Shown here: piece by piece, positions 9,828 to 19,085 of the stretch
Layout: every line of letters begins with the position of its first letter
How positions within the stretch are numbered: the stretch's first letter is position 1
Source of the DNA: an uncultured Ruminococcus sp.
Lineage (GTDB): Bacteria; Bacillota; Clostridia; Oscillospirales; Ruminococcaceae
DNA length: 64,000 nt
Direction of reading: 5' to 3'
Assembly: GCA_910584195.1 (NCBI GenBank)
Contig: CAJTYV010000002.1
Location: 124,001-188,000, forward strand
Notes under the pieces: model-generated
What the model saw: the letters and a program-made list of their open reading frames with translations, nothing else
What the model was told of the DNA's origin: nothing
Databases searched by the model: none
Made by a program: the position numbers and the translations under genes

Positions 9828-10136
9828 ATGAACGAAGAGAATATTATTGCAGAAAACACAATATCGGAAGAACTTCCTTCCGAAGACAGCACAGAGGAAC
9901 TGAAAGAAGAAAACTACCGCAGAAAAAAAGAAGGCAGACTTGAAGATACAGCCGCAGTTCAAGCCGCAATCTGCCTGATATTTTCAATCGGTATCGTTAT
10001 TCTTAATATTCGCAACCCCAATATAGCAGGCGAACTTTTTAACATGGTAAAAAACCATTCAATATCTGAAACGGCGCTCTTTGAGAATCCTATTAATACA
10101 ATTATCGAATTTATAAGCGAATTATGCCAAAAATAA
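9828..10136 (+). CDS. Small membrane protein of unknown function
   Basis: 102 residues with AGGAGG at good spacing before the ATG. An acidic, Glu/Ser-rich N-terminal half (1-42) precedes one hydrophobic segment (about 47-66, AAICLIFSIGIVIL) and a short polar tail. The N-terminus is therefore probably cytoplasmic. It overlaps the next gene, an M50 protease, by 13 bases, so the two are translationally coupled and the product may be a partner or regulator of that protease. Not recognised as SpoIVFA by sequence. Confidence 0.7.
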   Translation: MNEENIIAENTISEELPSEDSTEELKEENYRRKKEGRLEDTAAVQAAICLIFSIGIVILNIRNPNIAGELFNMVKNHSISETALFENPINTIIEFISELCQK

Positions 10137-10624
10137 ACGTAAAATTCTCATTTCTGATTTTTAATGCTCTGATGTTTATATTCAGAGAAAGTCGTCTGAT
10201 ATTCGGATTTTATATTGCTTGTCTTATACATGAAGCAGGACATATCATAGCTGTGCAGCTTACAGGAGGAAATGTGCAGCAAATTGATTTTAGCTGGATC
10301 GGTATAAAAATGACAGCTTCGCCGCCGTGTTCCATAAAAGCAGGCATATTTGTCCAGCTCAGCGGTCCCGCCGCGAATCTTCTTACGTTTCTTGTATTGA
10401 TTTTAGCAGGAAATACGGGATATATCGCAATATTCAGCCTTGCAGAGGGACTTTTCAATCTTTTGCCGTACAGCTTTCTCGATGGCGGCGCCGCTCTTGA
10501 CATGCTTGCGGAGGGCGCTGTCAACGAACCTTTACTGCGTAAAATTTACGCAGCGCTCAGATTGACTGTTACGGCGGCAATAGCATTTTTTATCATTTGC
10601 GGACTTTTTAAAATACCAGTATAA
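10124..10624 (+). CDS. Intramembrane metalloprotease, M50 (SpoIVFB-like)
   Basis: 166 residues, mostly hydrophobic, with zinc-binding HEAGH at 36-40 inside a membrane segment and the second M50 motif LLPYSFLDGG (Asp120) near the C-terminus. M50 proteases cut transmembrane substrates; in sporulating Firmicutes SpoIVFB activates pro-sigma-K. The protein is short for SpoIVFB (usually about 280-300 residues with a CBS domain). It is a minimal M50 core, and the substrate is unknown. It starts inside the previous small membrane protein gene. The family is confident; a role in sporulation is inference. Confidence 0.82.
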   Translation: MPKINVKFSFLIFNALMFIFRESRLIFGFYIACLIHEAGHIIAVQLTGGNVQQIDFSWIGIKMTASPPCSIKAGIFVQLSGPAANLLTFLVLILAGNTGYIAIFSLAEGLFNLLPYSFLDGGAALDMLAEGAVNEPLLRKIYAALRLTVTAAIAFFIICGLFKIPV

Positions 10625-10673
10625 CTTCTAACAAAATAACAGATAATATATATATTAAAAATGTGTTCGCTTA

Positions 10674-10702
10674 TTGACAAAACTGTGAAAATATGGTACA
10701 AT
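10674..10702 (+). promoter_or_regulatory. Consensus sigma-A promoter for the GGDEF/EAL operon
   Basis: TTGACA (10674-10679), 17 bases ending in ATGG, TACAAT (10697-10702). The transcript would begin near 10710, about 80 bases before the ATG at 10792. I looked for a cyclic-di-GMP riboswitch core in the leader and saw none. Confidence 0.82.
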
Positions 10703-10791
10703 CAAAATGAAAAATTATATCAGTCGAATACTTTAATCTGCAACTTACTGTATGATTTAAGGATTCCCGGCTGAAATTAGGATGATGTTTA

Positions 10792-13104
10792 ATGTTTTGG
10801 CTTATGATAGGGGCAATGTTTGCAGGGTCGTTTTTCTTAATATTCTGCACAGCATACGGCATTGTTAAGCTAAAAAACAACCCGCTGGAACATTATGTAA
10901 GGCGCGTTTTGTCCTGTGCAGCAGTCGTTACGGCAGCTAATGCAGCCGCAGCGCTCATGCCAGGCGAAACCTCAGCCTTGCTTGTTTTCGGGATATATAA
11001 TATTTTTGAGACATTTACCGTAATGTCTCTGCTTTCGTTTGTACGGCACTACTTAGGACATACAGACGGTCTCGGAAAAATAAGGCTGCCAATTTTTATA
11101 ATTGCCGCTGCCGATAGTCTGATAATGCTGCTCAATACTTTCTGCAAAATTTTATTTAAAGTAGAACGCTTTGAGGCAGGGTTCGGAAAAAGTTTCTACA
11201 GAGTCGCCGATTATGGTCTGCTTTATTGTATCCATTCGGGTTTTATTATATTCATGACTATAGCTGTACTTAGCATGCTTCTGCATAGAATGCTTGTCGC
11301 TCCGAAAGCATATGTAATAAAATACAGTTCGGTTTTTCTGACTCTTTTCGGAATAGCTGCTCTTAGCATGCTTCATATTTACTTAAAGCTGAAGTTTGAT
11401 TACTCAATTGCGCTTTACTCCGCAGAGGGTTTTATAATTTTCTACTACTCTATGCTTTATGTACCAAGAGGTCTCATGGAACGGCTGATGTTCTTTACTG
11501 TAGCAAATATGAAGGACGGTATCATCTGCATTGATATTGATGGCAGGATAGTTCACGCAAATAAACCGGCAAAAGATTTTTGCGAATCGGATATCGATGT
11601 TCAGACTCTTGAGGAGCAGGTAAGACGCTGGAAGAAAGAAGATGTGGACGTTGAAACGTCTGTTCACATTTGGGAAACCACGCGGCGTACAGGAAATGAA
11701 AAACATTATTATACCATTGAATACAGACGTATTTACGACAGCTCGGCAAAATATTTGGGATGTTTCTTTCTTGTTCATGACAGAACGGAGGAAGTCGTTA
11801 AATTCAACGCCGAAAAGTATCGTGCAACCCATGACAAGCTTACAAGTCTTTACAATAAAGAATATTTCTACGAGCTGGTTGAAAAACTTCTTAAAGATAA
11901 TCCTGCGGAAAAATACAATATTATTGTTACGGACGTTAAAAATTTTAAGATAGTCAACGATGTTTTCGGGGTTGAAGAAGGTGACAGACTACTGAAAAAA
12001 ATCTCCGAAATAACAATGAAATTCGGCGGAAAATACTGTATTTACGGCAGACTTACAGGAGATCGGTTCGCGCTTTGTATCCCAAGAAACCGTTATTCCG
12101 AAGAAAAGCTTCTCAGATGCTATTCTGCAGCGGATTCTTTTTTTGAAAACGCTTCTTTTAAAACGCATATTCATATCGGCGTGTATGAGGTGACAGACCG
12201 AAATCTCCGAGTTTCGGTTATGTGTGATCGCGCTAACCTTGCTATACGCACGATCAAAGACAGCTTCAGAAGCCGCGTTGCTTATTATCAAAAAGAGCTG
12301 AGAGAAAACTTTATCGGCGACCACCGCATAATCAGCGAATTTGAAACATCTATTGCAAATAATCATTTTCGCCCGTATATTCAGCCTCAGATTGCTGCCG
12401 ACGGAAGCATCAGAGGTGGTGAGACGCTTGTTCGCTGGCTTCATCCCGATGAGGGAATGATACGTCCTGATAAATTTATAAAAATATTGGAGCAAACGGG
12501 TCTTATCAGCCGTCTTGATAAGTATATGTGGGAACTTGCTTGTGTACAGCTGAAACGCTGGACGGAAATGGGACTTAAAAAGAGTTATTTATCAATCAAT
12601 ATATCTCAGAAAGACTTCTATCTGCTTGACGTATTCGAGATAATTACATCCCTTACGCAGAAATACGAAATAGCACCGAAAAGACTTCATTTGGAAGTTA
12701 CGGAAACAGCTATCATGGATAATCCCGAAAATCATCTTCAACTTATCGCAAGACTTAGGAAATATGGCTTTATAGTTGAAATAGACGACTTCGGCAGCGG
12801 TTATTCGTCATTGAATATGCTGAAAGACCTCGATGCAGACGTATTGAAGATAGACATGGGCTTTCTTCAGAAAACTCAGAATCAAGAAAAAAGCAGAACT
12901 ATCCTCAAAATGATAATTTCTTTGGCAAAGTCCTTAAATATGGAGGTTATAACCGAAGGAGTGGAAACTGTAGAACAGGTAAAATTCCTTGCGGAATACG
13001 GCTGTGATGTTTATCAGGGGTACTATTTCGCTCAGCCTATGACAGTGGACGAGTTTGAAAACAGTTATCTCAACAAACGTTTCAGAATGAAAGGCGGTAT
13101 CTGA
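10792..13104 (+). CDS. Membrane GGDEF/EAL protein, probable c-di-GMP phosphodiesterase
   Basis: 770 residues. The N-terminal part (about 1-225) has seven or so membrane helices of the histidine-kinase-like 7TM sensor type. A PAS-like domain follows (about 230-330), then a GGDEF domain (about 345-495) and an EAL domain (about 515-765). The GGDEF signature is degenerate, TGDRF near residue 422, so cyclase activity is unlikely. The EAL domain keeps its key features: GETLVRW near 542, LEVTETA, DDFGSGYSS near 664, VLKID and TEGVET. It should hydrolyse cyclic-di-GMP in response to a membrane or extracellular signal. A strong promoter lies about 90 bases upstream, and the next gene starts only 3 bases after its stop. 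Confidence 0.92.
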   Translation: MFWLMIGAMFAGSFFLIFCTAYGIVKLKNNPLEHYVRRVLSCAAVVTAANAAAALMPGETSALLVFGIYNIFETFTVMSLLSFVRHYLGHTDGLGKIRLPIFIIAAADSLIMLLNTFCKILFKVERFEAGFGKSFYRVADYGLLYCIHSGFIIFMTIAVLSMLLHRMLVAPKAYVIKYSSVFLTLFGIAALSMLHIYLKLKFDYSIALYSAEGFIIFYYSMLYVPRGLMERLMFFTVANMKDGIICIDIDGRIVHANKPAKDFCESDIDVQTLEEQVRRWKKEDVDVETSVHIWETTRRTGNEKHYYTIEYRRIYDSSAKYLGCFFLVHDRTEEVVKFNAEKYRATHDKLTSLYNKEYFYELVEKLLKDNPAEKYNIIVTDVKNFKIVNDVFGVEEGDRLLKKISEITMKFGGKYCIYGRLTGDRFALCIPRNRYSEEKLLRCYSAADSFFENASFKTHIHIGVYEVTDRNLRVSVMCDRANLAIRTIKDSFRSRVAYYQKELRENFIGDHRIISEFETSIANNHFRPYIQPQIAADGSIRGGETLVRWLHPDEGMIRPDKFIKILEQTGLISRLDKYMWELACVQLKRWTEMGLKKSYLSINISQKDFYLLDVFEIITSLTQKYEIAPKRLHLEVTETAIMDNPENHLQLIARLRKYGFIVEIDDFGSGYSSLNMLKDLDADVLKIDMGFLQKTQNQEKSRTILKMIISLAKSLNMEVITEGVETVEQVKFLAEYGCDVYQGYYFAQPMTVDEFENSYLNKRFRMKGGI

Positions 13105-13107
13105 GAA

Positions 13108-13893
13108 ATGAGTTTTCTGAACCAAATCGAGGAAAAGTCTCTTAAATTCTATATCGGCGATGTATCCGGCAGCGATCCGTTTTACGGTGATCCCAAGGCT
13201 TATGTAACGCTTAATTCATTATTTTTTCCAGATATTTTTTCGGAATCGGCAAGAATCACCGAAGGAAAAAAGCTCAATCCCGCGATTATTTCCGATATAC
13301 CACGACTTTTCAGCTTTTTCGAAGGACTTTTTTCCGCTTTCAGCAAAGCTCGGCTTCAAAAAGAATGTACTGTCTTTCGTGTGGAAAGAGCGGTTGATTT
13401 TGAATTATGCCGAAATTATGGAAAAACAATTTCTATGACTTCAGCATCAACGGCAGGTTTTCTTGACGCATACCGCGACCGCAGAGGAATAGCCCTTATG
13501 CGCTTCATGATTCCCGAGAACAGCCACTGCATAAATGTTGCGGAAACGCTTGATTTTTATGCAAAGCCTGAGGAAGCTGAAATGCTTATCCCTCCGTTTT
13601 TCGGACTTGAAATTCAAGAAATATCCATGTCAGACAAAGAAAAAAAAATTACAGATTGTGACGGAAACGCACCGATAGTTTCAGTAATTGCTCATGTTTC
13701 TCAAATAACGGAATATCCGGAATGCACATCTGCCGATACAAAATCATGCCAGGCAGGAATAAGAGTATATAACGCTCTTAACAAAGGAATAATTCCCGAA
13801 TCTGAGGATATACGCGAATTTACCGAATGGAAGAATAATTTCCGCACAGAAATCTATTCTATGATGAAAAGTTTTATAGGGAGCAGTCTATGA
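13108..13893 (+). CDS. ADP-ribosyltransferase-like protein
   Basis: 261 residues with no signal peptide or membrane segment, so probably cytoplasmic. The middle shows the three blocks of an R-S-E-class ADP-ribosyltransferase fold in order: Arg91 in TVFRVER, a Ser-Thr-Ser-like strand SMTSAST at 109-115, and an E-x-E block PEEAEMLIPP at 154-163 (Glu156 and Glu158). The spacing fits the NAD-binding core. The flanking N-terminal 80 and C-terminal 90 residues are not recognised. It starts 3 bases after the GGDEF/EAL gene and overlaps the exporter gene by ATGA, so the three are one translation-coupled unit. The fold is inferred from motifs only; enzymatic activity and target are unknown. Confidence 0.55.
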   Translation: MSFLNQIEEKSLKFYIGDVSGSDPFYGDPKAYVTLNSLFFPDIFSESARITEGKKLNPAIISDIPRLFSFFEGLFSAFSKARLQKECTVFRVERAVDFELCRNYGKTISMTSASTAGFLDAYRDRRGIALMRFMIPENSHCINVAETLDFYAKPEEAEMLIPPFFGLEIQEISMSDKEKKITDCDGNAPIVSVIAHVSQITEYPECTSADTKSCQAGIRVYNALNKGIIPESEDIREFTEWKNNFRTEIYSMMKSFIGSSL

Positions 13894-15212
13894 GTAATTT
13901 CAGAAAACAGCACATGGATATTAACTGGTACGAAATAATTGACAGTGAAAACACATCTCCGATAGCAGAAGCAACTTTAAAAGAAAAGTCATCGGTAATA
14001 GGACGCGTTGGAATGCTTATGCTTTCTTCGGGAACAGCTGCATGGCGCGTCCGTGCCTCCATGAACAAGGTTGCAAGAGCTTTAAATATCTCATGCACCG
14101 CAGATATCGGTCTGCTTTCCATTGAATACACATGTTCAGGCGGAGGAGAGGTTTGTACCAACGCCCTTTCTCTGCGTACTACGGGCGTAAATACCCATAA
14201 GCTGTCATATCTTGAATATTTTGCCGATAATTTTGCCGAGCGTACGGAAAAATATTCCGCAGAACAGTTCCACCGCATACTTGACAAGATCGAAACCCTG
14301 CCCATGAACTACACAGCATGGAAATTAGGACTTGCGGCTGCGTTTGCATGCTGTGCGTTCACTTTTCTGCTCGGAGGCGGAATAGTTGAAATGATATGCG
14401 CTTTTTTCGGGGCAGGCGTAGGAAATTTTCTGCGCAAAAAGCTTCTGGAAAATCATATCACTCTTCTTGCCAATGTAACCGCCGCCGTTGCATCTGCCTG
14501 CTGTACATATGTTCTGCTTATAAAGCTTTCCGAAGTTTTATTCGATATATCAGCAGTTCATCAGGCGGGATACATCTGTTCGCTTCTGTTTATTATACCG
14601 GGTTACCCTCTTATAACAGGCGGCTTTGATCTTTCCAAGCTGGATCTGCGTTCGGGAATCGAAAGAATAACTTATGCTTTGCTCATAATTGTTCCAGCAA
14701 CGCTCACGGGATGGATCACAGCAACGATATTTGGCTTTGCACCGGGAGAATTCAGTAATATTTCTTTGTCCTTGCCGATAACGCTTACACTGCGTCTTGT
14801 TGCAAGTTTTGTAGGAGTTTACGGATTTTCTTTAATGTTCAACAGCACAAAAAAAATGGCTTTCACCGCCGGACTTATCGGTATGATCGCCAACACACTT
14901 CGTTTAGAACTTGTGGACTTTACCGGCATTCACCCTGCCGCCGCTGCATTTATCGGAACTCTTACCGCCGGACTGCTTGCTTCTGCCGTAAAGCCTATGA
15001 TAGGTTTCCCGCGAATAACGCTTACAGTGCCGTCAATAGTAATTATGGTTCCCGGAATGTTTCTTTACAAGGGTATATTTTTCATAGCAAAGAATGACAT
15101 TGCAGAAGGCGGATTATGGCTCACCAAAGCGCTTCTTATAATAATAGCGCTGCCTTTGGGATTAATTTTTGCACGTATTCTGACAGATAAGAACTTCCGA
15201 AAAAGTTCCTGA
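13890..15212 (+). CDS. ThrE-family threonine/serine exporter
   Basis: 440 residues, matching the fused ThrE (DUF1212 plus ThrE_2) family. An N-terminal soluble region (about 1-140) contains VGMLMLSSGTAAWRVRASM and the SIEYTCSGGG segment typical of DUF1212. It is followed by about ten membrane helices with the ThrE motif LFIIPGYPLITGGFDL. Members export threonine or serine, or act in related small-molecule transport, across the cytoplasmic membrane. It overlaps the ART-like gene by four bases (ATGA). The family is clear; the substrate here is not proven. Confidence 0.88.
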   Translation: MSNFRKQHMDINWYEIIDSENTSPIAEATLKEKSSVIGRVGMLMLSSGTAAWRVRASMNKVARALNISCTADIGLLSIEYTCSGGGEVCTNALSLRTTGVNTHKLSYLEYFADNFAERTEKYSAEQFHRILDKIETLPMNYTAWKLGLAAAFACCAFTFLLGGGIVEMICAFFGAGVGNFLRKKLLENHITLLANVTAAVASACCTYVLLIKLSEVLFDISAVHQAGYICSLLFIIPGYPLITGGFDLSKLDLRSGIERITYALLIIVPATLTGWITATIFGFAPGEFSNISLSLPITLTLRLVASFVGVYGFSLMFNSTKKMAFTAGLIGMIANTLRLELVDFTGIHPAAAAFIGTLTAGLLASAVKPMIGFPRITLTVPSIVIMVPGMFLYKGIFFIAKNDIAEGGLWLTKALLIIIALPLGLIFARILTDKNFRKSS

Positions 15213-15244
15213 AATGATTTCTGTATTCAACCAAAATATTATAG

Positions 15245-15267
15245 CTTCCCGAATTATTTTCGGGAAG
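15245..15267 (+). promoter_or_regulatory. Hairpin just upstream of the lipoprotein gene
   Basis: CTTCCCGAA (15245-15253) pairs with TTCGGGAAG (15259-15267) around a 5-base loop, a perfect 9-bp stem. No U-tract follows; instead the GGGGAG ribosome binding site of the next gene comes a few bases later. It may protect an mRNA end or affect translation rather than terminate. Confidence 0.5.
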
Positions 15268-15284
15268 ACGCAGGGGAGACTTAT

Positions 15285-15836
15285 ATGGATAAAAAATTAA
15301 AACATTATTACATAAAATGTTTTATCAGCTTTTTTGTTTGTTTTCTTATGCTTATTGGATGTGAAAAAAATAACGACATCAGTATATCCGATGATTATTC
15401 TGTTAACAAAATAGAATTTTATTCTGATGCAGATACCGTAAAGGAATTAATGAAAAAATACGACATAGTATCAGAATCGGAAGAGGTCAGCTATTCGGGA
15501 CAGATTCAAACGTTGCTCGAATACAACAACATTATGCTTTATGACGAAAAATGGGATTTAACCTTATGCTTCACCAGCCTGGGATTAATTGGCTTCAATT
15601 ACCGAAGTCATTGTTCACCCGATAATCTCGATCAGGAATATCAAAAATGGATAAACAAAATAAGCGGCATTTATGGAGAACCTTCAAGTTCCGATGACTA
15701 TATATCCGAATGGAGCAACAATCCTCTTGGAGAAAAGACATCAATTCTGATAATGCAGCTTACAGGTTATGAATCGGAAAACGGTATTCAGATTTCTTTT
15801 TTTGCTGACGATACCGACTCTGAGATCAGCGAGTAA
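15285..15836 (+). CDS. Lipoprotein of unknown function
   Basis: 183 residues, with GGGGAG before the ATG. A basic N-terminus, a hydrophobic stretch and the lipobox MLIGC make it an exported, lipid-anchored protein. The mature part is acidic and has no family I recognise. It lies between a hairpin and a strong bidirectional terminator, so it may be the last gene of the plus-strand group or stand alone. Confidence 0.68.
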   Translation: MDKKLKHYYIKCFISFFVCFLMLIGCEKNNDISISDDYSVNKIEFYSDADTVKELMKKYDIVSESEEVSYSGQIQTLLEYNNIMLYDEKWDLTLCFTSLGLIGFNYRSHCSPDNLDQEYQKWINKISGIYGEPSSSDDYISEWSNNPLGEKTSILIMQLTGYESENGIQISFFADDTDSEISE

Positions 15837-15854
15837 CTTCAACTAATAAAAATC

Positions 15855-15889
15855 AAGTCCTGCGATGTAAGCAATTGATCGCAGGACTT
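15855..15889. terminator. Bidirectional terminator between convergent genes
   Basis: AAGTCCTGCGAT (15855-15866) and ATCGCAGGACTT (15878-15889) form a perfect 12-bp stem with an 11-base loop, followed by TTTATTAATATTTTT on the plus strand and A-rich sequence on the other side. It serves the lipoprotein gene (plus) and the cardiolipin synthase gene (minus). Confidence 0.88.
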
Positions 15890-15904
15890 TTATTAATATT
15901 TTTA

Positions 15905-17482
15905 CTAAAACAGGGGCGCAACAAATTTCAATATCTGACCGGTGATTTTATAATACAAACGTTCATTTTTTATCGTATCGGGAGTTACTTCACGGCACAG
16001 CTTCAGCGTTTCATCAAAATCACGTTCAATATCGGGAATACATGAAGTTCTGTACATATACGCTGCACACTCAAAATGATGATAGAGACTTCGGTAATCA
16101 AGATTTATCGTACCGACAACAGCCTTTTCGCTGTCGCACACAAACACCTTTGAATGTACAAAACCCGGCGTATACTCATACAATTTTACGCCAGCCTTGA
16201 TAAGTTCTTTATAATGCGTCTTTGCAAGAGCATACGCCCCTTTTTTGTCTGGAATCCCGGGAAGTATTATTTTTACATCTATACCTCTCTGAGCTGCAAA
16301 TTTAATTGAATTTTCCAATTCGCCGTCAAGTATAAGGTACGGCGTCATTATATGAACATAACTTGTTGCACGGTTGAGTATATCCATATAAACATTCTCG
16401 CCGACCTTATCATCATCAAGAGGACAATCCGCATACGGCATAACAAATCCTCCGCTCTTTACGGACAGCTTAGGCTTCAGCCATTCATCCCATTCAGCCT
16501 TTTTTTCATTTATATTCCACATCTGCAAAAACATCAGCGTAAAACTTGCAACAGCTTCGCCTTTAAGCATTACCGCCGCATCTTTCCAATGACCAAATCG
16601 TTCACGACGATTTATATACTCGTCAGCAAAATTTATCCCCCCTGTGTAAGCCGTCTTTCCGTCTATAACAAGAATTTTACGATGATCGCGATAATTGTAA
16701 TAAGTGGACAAAAAAGGAGTTATAGGAGAAAACGCCTTGCATTTTATACCAAGTTCCGCCATTCTCTTTGGATAATCATGAGTAAGGGTAGACATCTCGC
16801 ACATTCCGTCATACATTACTCTGACATCAACGCCCTGAGATGCTTTTCTGCGCAGAATTTCGAGTATTTTTCCCCACATATAACCCTCGTCAATAATAAA
16901 ATATTCCATGAAAATGAAATTATTCGCATTTTCAAGCTCCGCCTTAAGCGACTCGAATTTCGCTTCACCGCTCGGAAAATACACAGTATCTGTATTTTCG
17001 TATATCGGGAAACAACCGGTACGGTTAACGTATCGGCAGAGATCGTCCGTTCCTGAATCACTTAACTGAACATCCTCCATGACAGACTTTTTCTGAGGCA
17101 AAATTCCTTTAGTTTCCTTTATAAGCGCTTCAACACGTTTTGTTATGGCAAAATGTCCGAAATCTTTCTGTGTAATGTAAAACAAAATAGCTCCGGGAAT
17201 CGGGAAAAGGTAAAAAATCATCATCCATGTCAGCTTTGCAGTCGAATCCATTTTACTGTTAAAAAGCCAGCATATCATTACAACGGTAAAAACAGCGTAA
17301 AATGTCCTTGAATAAGGAAGAATGGCTTCAAAATGTATAAACATCGAAATAAGTATAAATATTTGCAGTGCAATAAGCAGTATTATCATGAAAAATCTAC
17401 TGAATATCAGCTTAAAAAATCCTTTTTTTCGTTTAGGAATCAATCTTAATATGCCTTCATCTGGTATTTTTTTACGAAACAT
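15905..17482 (-). CDS. cls: Cardiolipin synthase (phospholipase D family)
   Basis: 525 residues, the usual length. The enzyme condenses phosphatidylglycerol to cardiolipin at the membrane. Two or three N-terminal membrane segments (about 20-90) are followed by two HKD motifs: YRDHRKILVIDGKTAYTGG (first) and FVHSKVFVCDSEKAVVGTIN (second), each with the expected Asn downstream. AAAGG lies before the ATG. Its 3' end shares the bidirectional terminator at 15855-15889. Confidence 0.94.
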   Translation of the reverse strand: MFRKKIPDEGILRLIPKRKKGFFKLIFSRFFMIILLIALQIFILISMFIHFEAILPYSRTFYAVFTVVMICWLFNSKMDSTAKLTWMMIFYLFPIPGAILFYITQKDFGHFAITKRVEALIKETKGILPQKKSVMEDVQLSDSGTDDLCRYVNRTGCFPIYENTDTVYFPSGEAKFESLKAELENANNFIFMEYFIIDEGYMWGKILEILRRKASQGVDVRVMYDGMCEMSTLTHDYPKRMAELGIKCKAFSPITPFLSTYYNYRDHRKILVIDGKTAYTGGINFADEYINRRERFGHWKDAAVMLKGEAVASFTLMFLQMWNINEKKAEWDEWLKPKLSVKSGGFVMPYADCPLDDDKVGENVYMDILNRATSYVHIMTPYLILDGELENSIKFAAQRGIDVKIILPGIPDKKGAYALAKTHYKELIKAGVKLYEYTPGFVHSKVFVCDSEKAVVGTINLDYRSLYHHFECAAYMYRTSCIPDIERDFDETLKLCREVTPDTIKNERLYYKITGQILKFVAPLF

Positions 17483-17552
17483 TATATATATCCTTTAATT
17501 AAATTATATCTTATCCGTATCTTAAATTATTTTATATTAATTTAAGACCTTA

Positions 17553-18836
17553 TTAAATCACTCTAATTCCACCGGCAGTTCTGATACCGAGAATATGACA
17601 GCTGCCTTCTCCGAATACATGTTCAAGTTCTGCAGCGTAACCCATTTCCATATATTTTGGAACAAAAGCCTGTATAGTGCCCGCAAATCCGCCGCCGTGA
17701 ACTCTGACCGCTCCGCTTCCTCTAAGATAACGTCTGCTGATCGCAATCCCTATCATAAGTTCCTGACATTCCGGTCTTTTCGGAGAATACAAATTTTGAA
17801 GAAGCATCGCTGAAGAATCGCCCGATTCGTTTACAAGGCTAAAAAAATCATTCAGTCTGCCATTTTCAAGAGCCTCGCTCTCAAGTTCCGCGCGTCTGCT
17901 TTCATCAAAAAAATGAATCGCCCTGAGTACGGCGCGATCAGTGCATCTTTCACGAATTCTTCGGAAATTTTCATAGAATTTCATCTCATCCGCGTCACGA
18001 AGGAATTCGGCTCCCAACTGAGCGGCAACCGTTCTCATATCATTCGGAATTTCAGAATAATCATCGCTAAGGTCACTGTGCCTTCCCTTTGTATCAACTA
18101 TACAAAGACTGTATCCCGACGAAGAAAAGTCGAAATCAACAGAACGTATCAACGGCATTTCAGGATCTTTGAAATCTATAGATGTAAAACCTCCTATCGA
18201 AGTTACCATCTGATCCATAGCTCCGCTTGCCTTGCCAAAGTAAACGTTTTCGGCATATCGACCAATTTTGGCTATTTCAACTGCGCCTGCCATTCCGTTA
18301 TTATAATACTGATCAATGATAGTTCCTATAAGTACCCCAAAGGCCGCTGATGACGACAATCCGCCACCGCTTAAAATATCTGATGTTGTGTATGCGTCAA
18401 ATCCGCCGATTTTTACGCCAATACCTGCAAATTGTGCAATTATTCCACGAATGATTGCTCCGCCATGACCCTTTTCATCATCATGAGGAGAAAGATCGGA
18501 AAGCTCAATAATATCAGGTTTATGCCCCTCAGATTTTACTCTGACCACTCCATCATCATGAAAGGAAACTATCGCAATAGTGTCTAAAGTAACAGCTGCA
18601 GCAAGAACACACCCATGCTGATGATCGGTGTGATTTCCGCCTATCTCCGTTCTGCCGGGAGCAGAAAAAACATATATTTCCTCACGCTCGGGATAAAGTC
18701 TTGAAAACTTTTCGACAGCATTTATATATCTTGCTTTCTGACGAAGAAGTTCCATATCGGATTTTACGTATATGTCCGAAAAAAACTTATCTAATCCGCC
18801 GTTTGATAGAGTGTTTGAAAGCTCGTAAACGGTCAT
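17553..18836 (-). CDS. galK: Galactokinase, GHMP kinase family
   Basis: 427 residues. It should phosphorylate galactose at C1 in the Leloir pathway. Motifs are the galactokinase signature GRTEIGGNHTDHQ near residue 60, the ATP-binding loop LSGGGLSSSAAFG, and the C-terminal GHMP motif RVHGGGFAGTIQ. AAGGAG precedes the ATG. The gene is divergent from a GH130 mannoside phosphorylase gene, which suggests both act on galactomannan products. GalK usually has EFNLIGEH-like wording; the variation EIGGNHTDHQ is common in clostridia. Confidence 0.92.
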   Translation of the reverse strand: MTVYELSNTLSNGGLDKFFSDIYVKSDMELLRQKARYINAVEKFSRLYPEREEIYVFSAPGRTEIGGNHTDHQHGCVLAAAVTLDTIAIVSFHDDGVVRVKSEGHKPDIIELSDLSPHDDEKGHGGAIIRGIIAQFAGIGVKIGGFDAYTTSDILSGGGLSSSAAFGVLIGTIIDQYYNNGMAGAVEIAKIGRYAENVYFGKASGAMDQMVTSIGGFTSIDFKDPEMPLIRSVDFDFSSSGYSLCIVDTKGRHSDLSDDYSEIPNDMRTVAAQLGAEFLRDADEMKFYENFRRIRERCTDRAVLRAIHFFDESRRAELESEALENGRLNDFFSLVNESGDSSAMLLQNLYSPKRPECQELMIGIAISRRYLRGSGAVRVHGGGFAGTIQAFVPKYMEMGYAAELEHVFGEGSCHILGIRTAGGIRVI

Positions 18837-18996
18837 AAATAAAACTCCTTAAACTTTATAATAAATTTATTATAAACCATTTTTCAAAAAAAATCTACAA
18901 TTTTTTTTAATTTTCTTTTAAACTTCGATATTTACGTTTTTTTAAACAAAACAATCTGTTATATTCAGTATGTTTTAAACAAATTTTAAAAAAAGC

Positions 18997-19025
18997 TTGA
19001 CTTTTCAAAACAAATAATGTATACT
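18997..19025 (+). promoter_or_regulatory. Promoter for the GH130 gene
   Basis: TTGACT (18997-19002), a 17-base spacer and TATACT (19020-19025). It sits in the 249-base AT-rich gap between galK (minus) and the GH130 gene, about 60 bases before the start codon. Confidence 0.7.
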
Positions 19026-19085
19026 TAAATTAAAGAAATATTAATCACAAATTAATTATATTTAAGTAAATCAGGAGTGCCAAAA

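Noticed and set aside
10703..10791. Cyclic-di-GMP riboswitch before the GGDEF/EAL gene
   Set aside because: The conserved GEMM core bases are missing.
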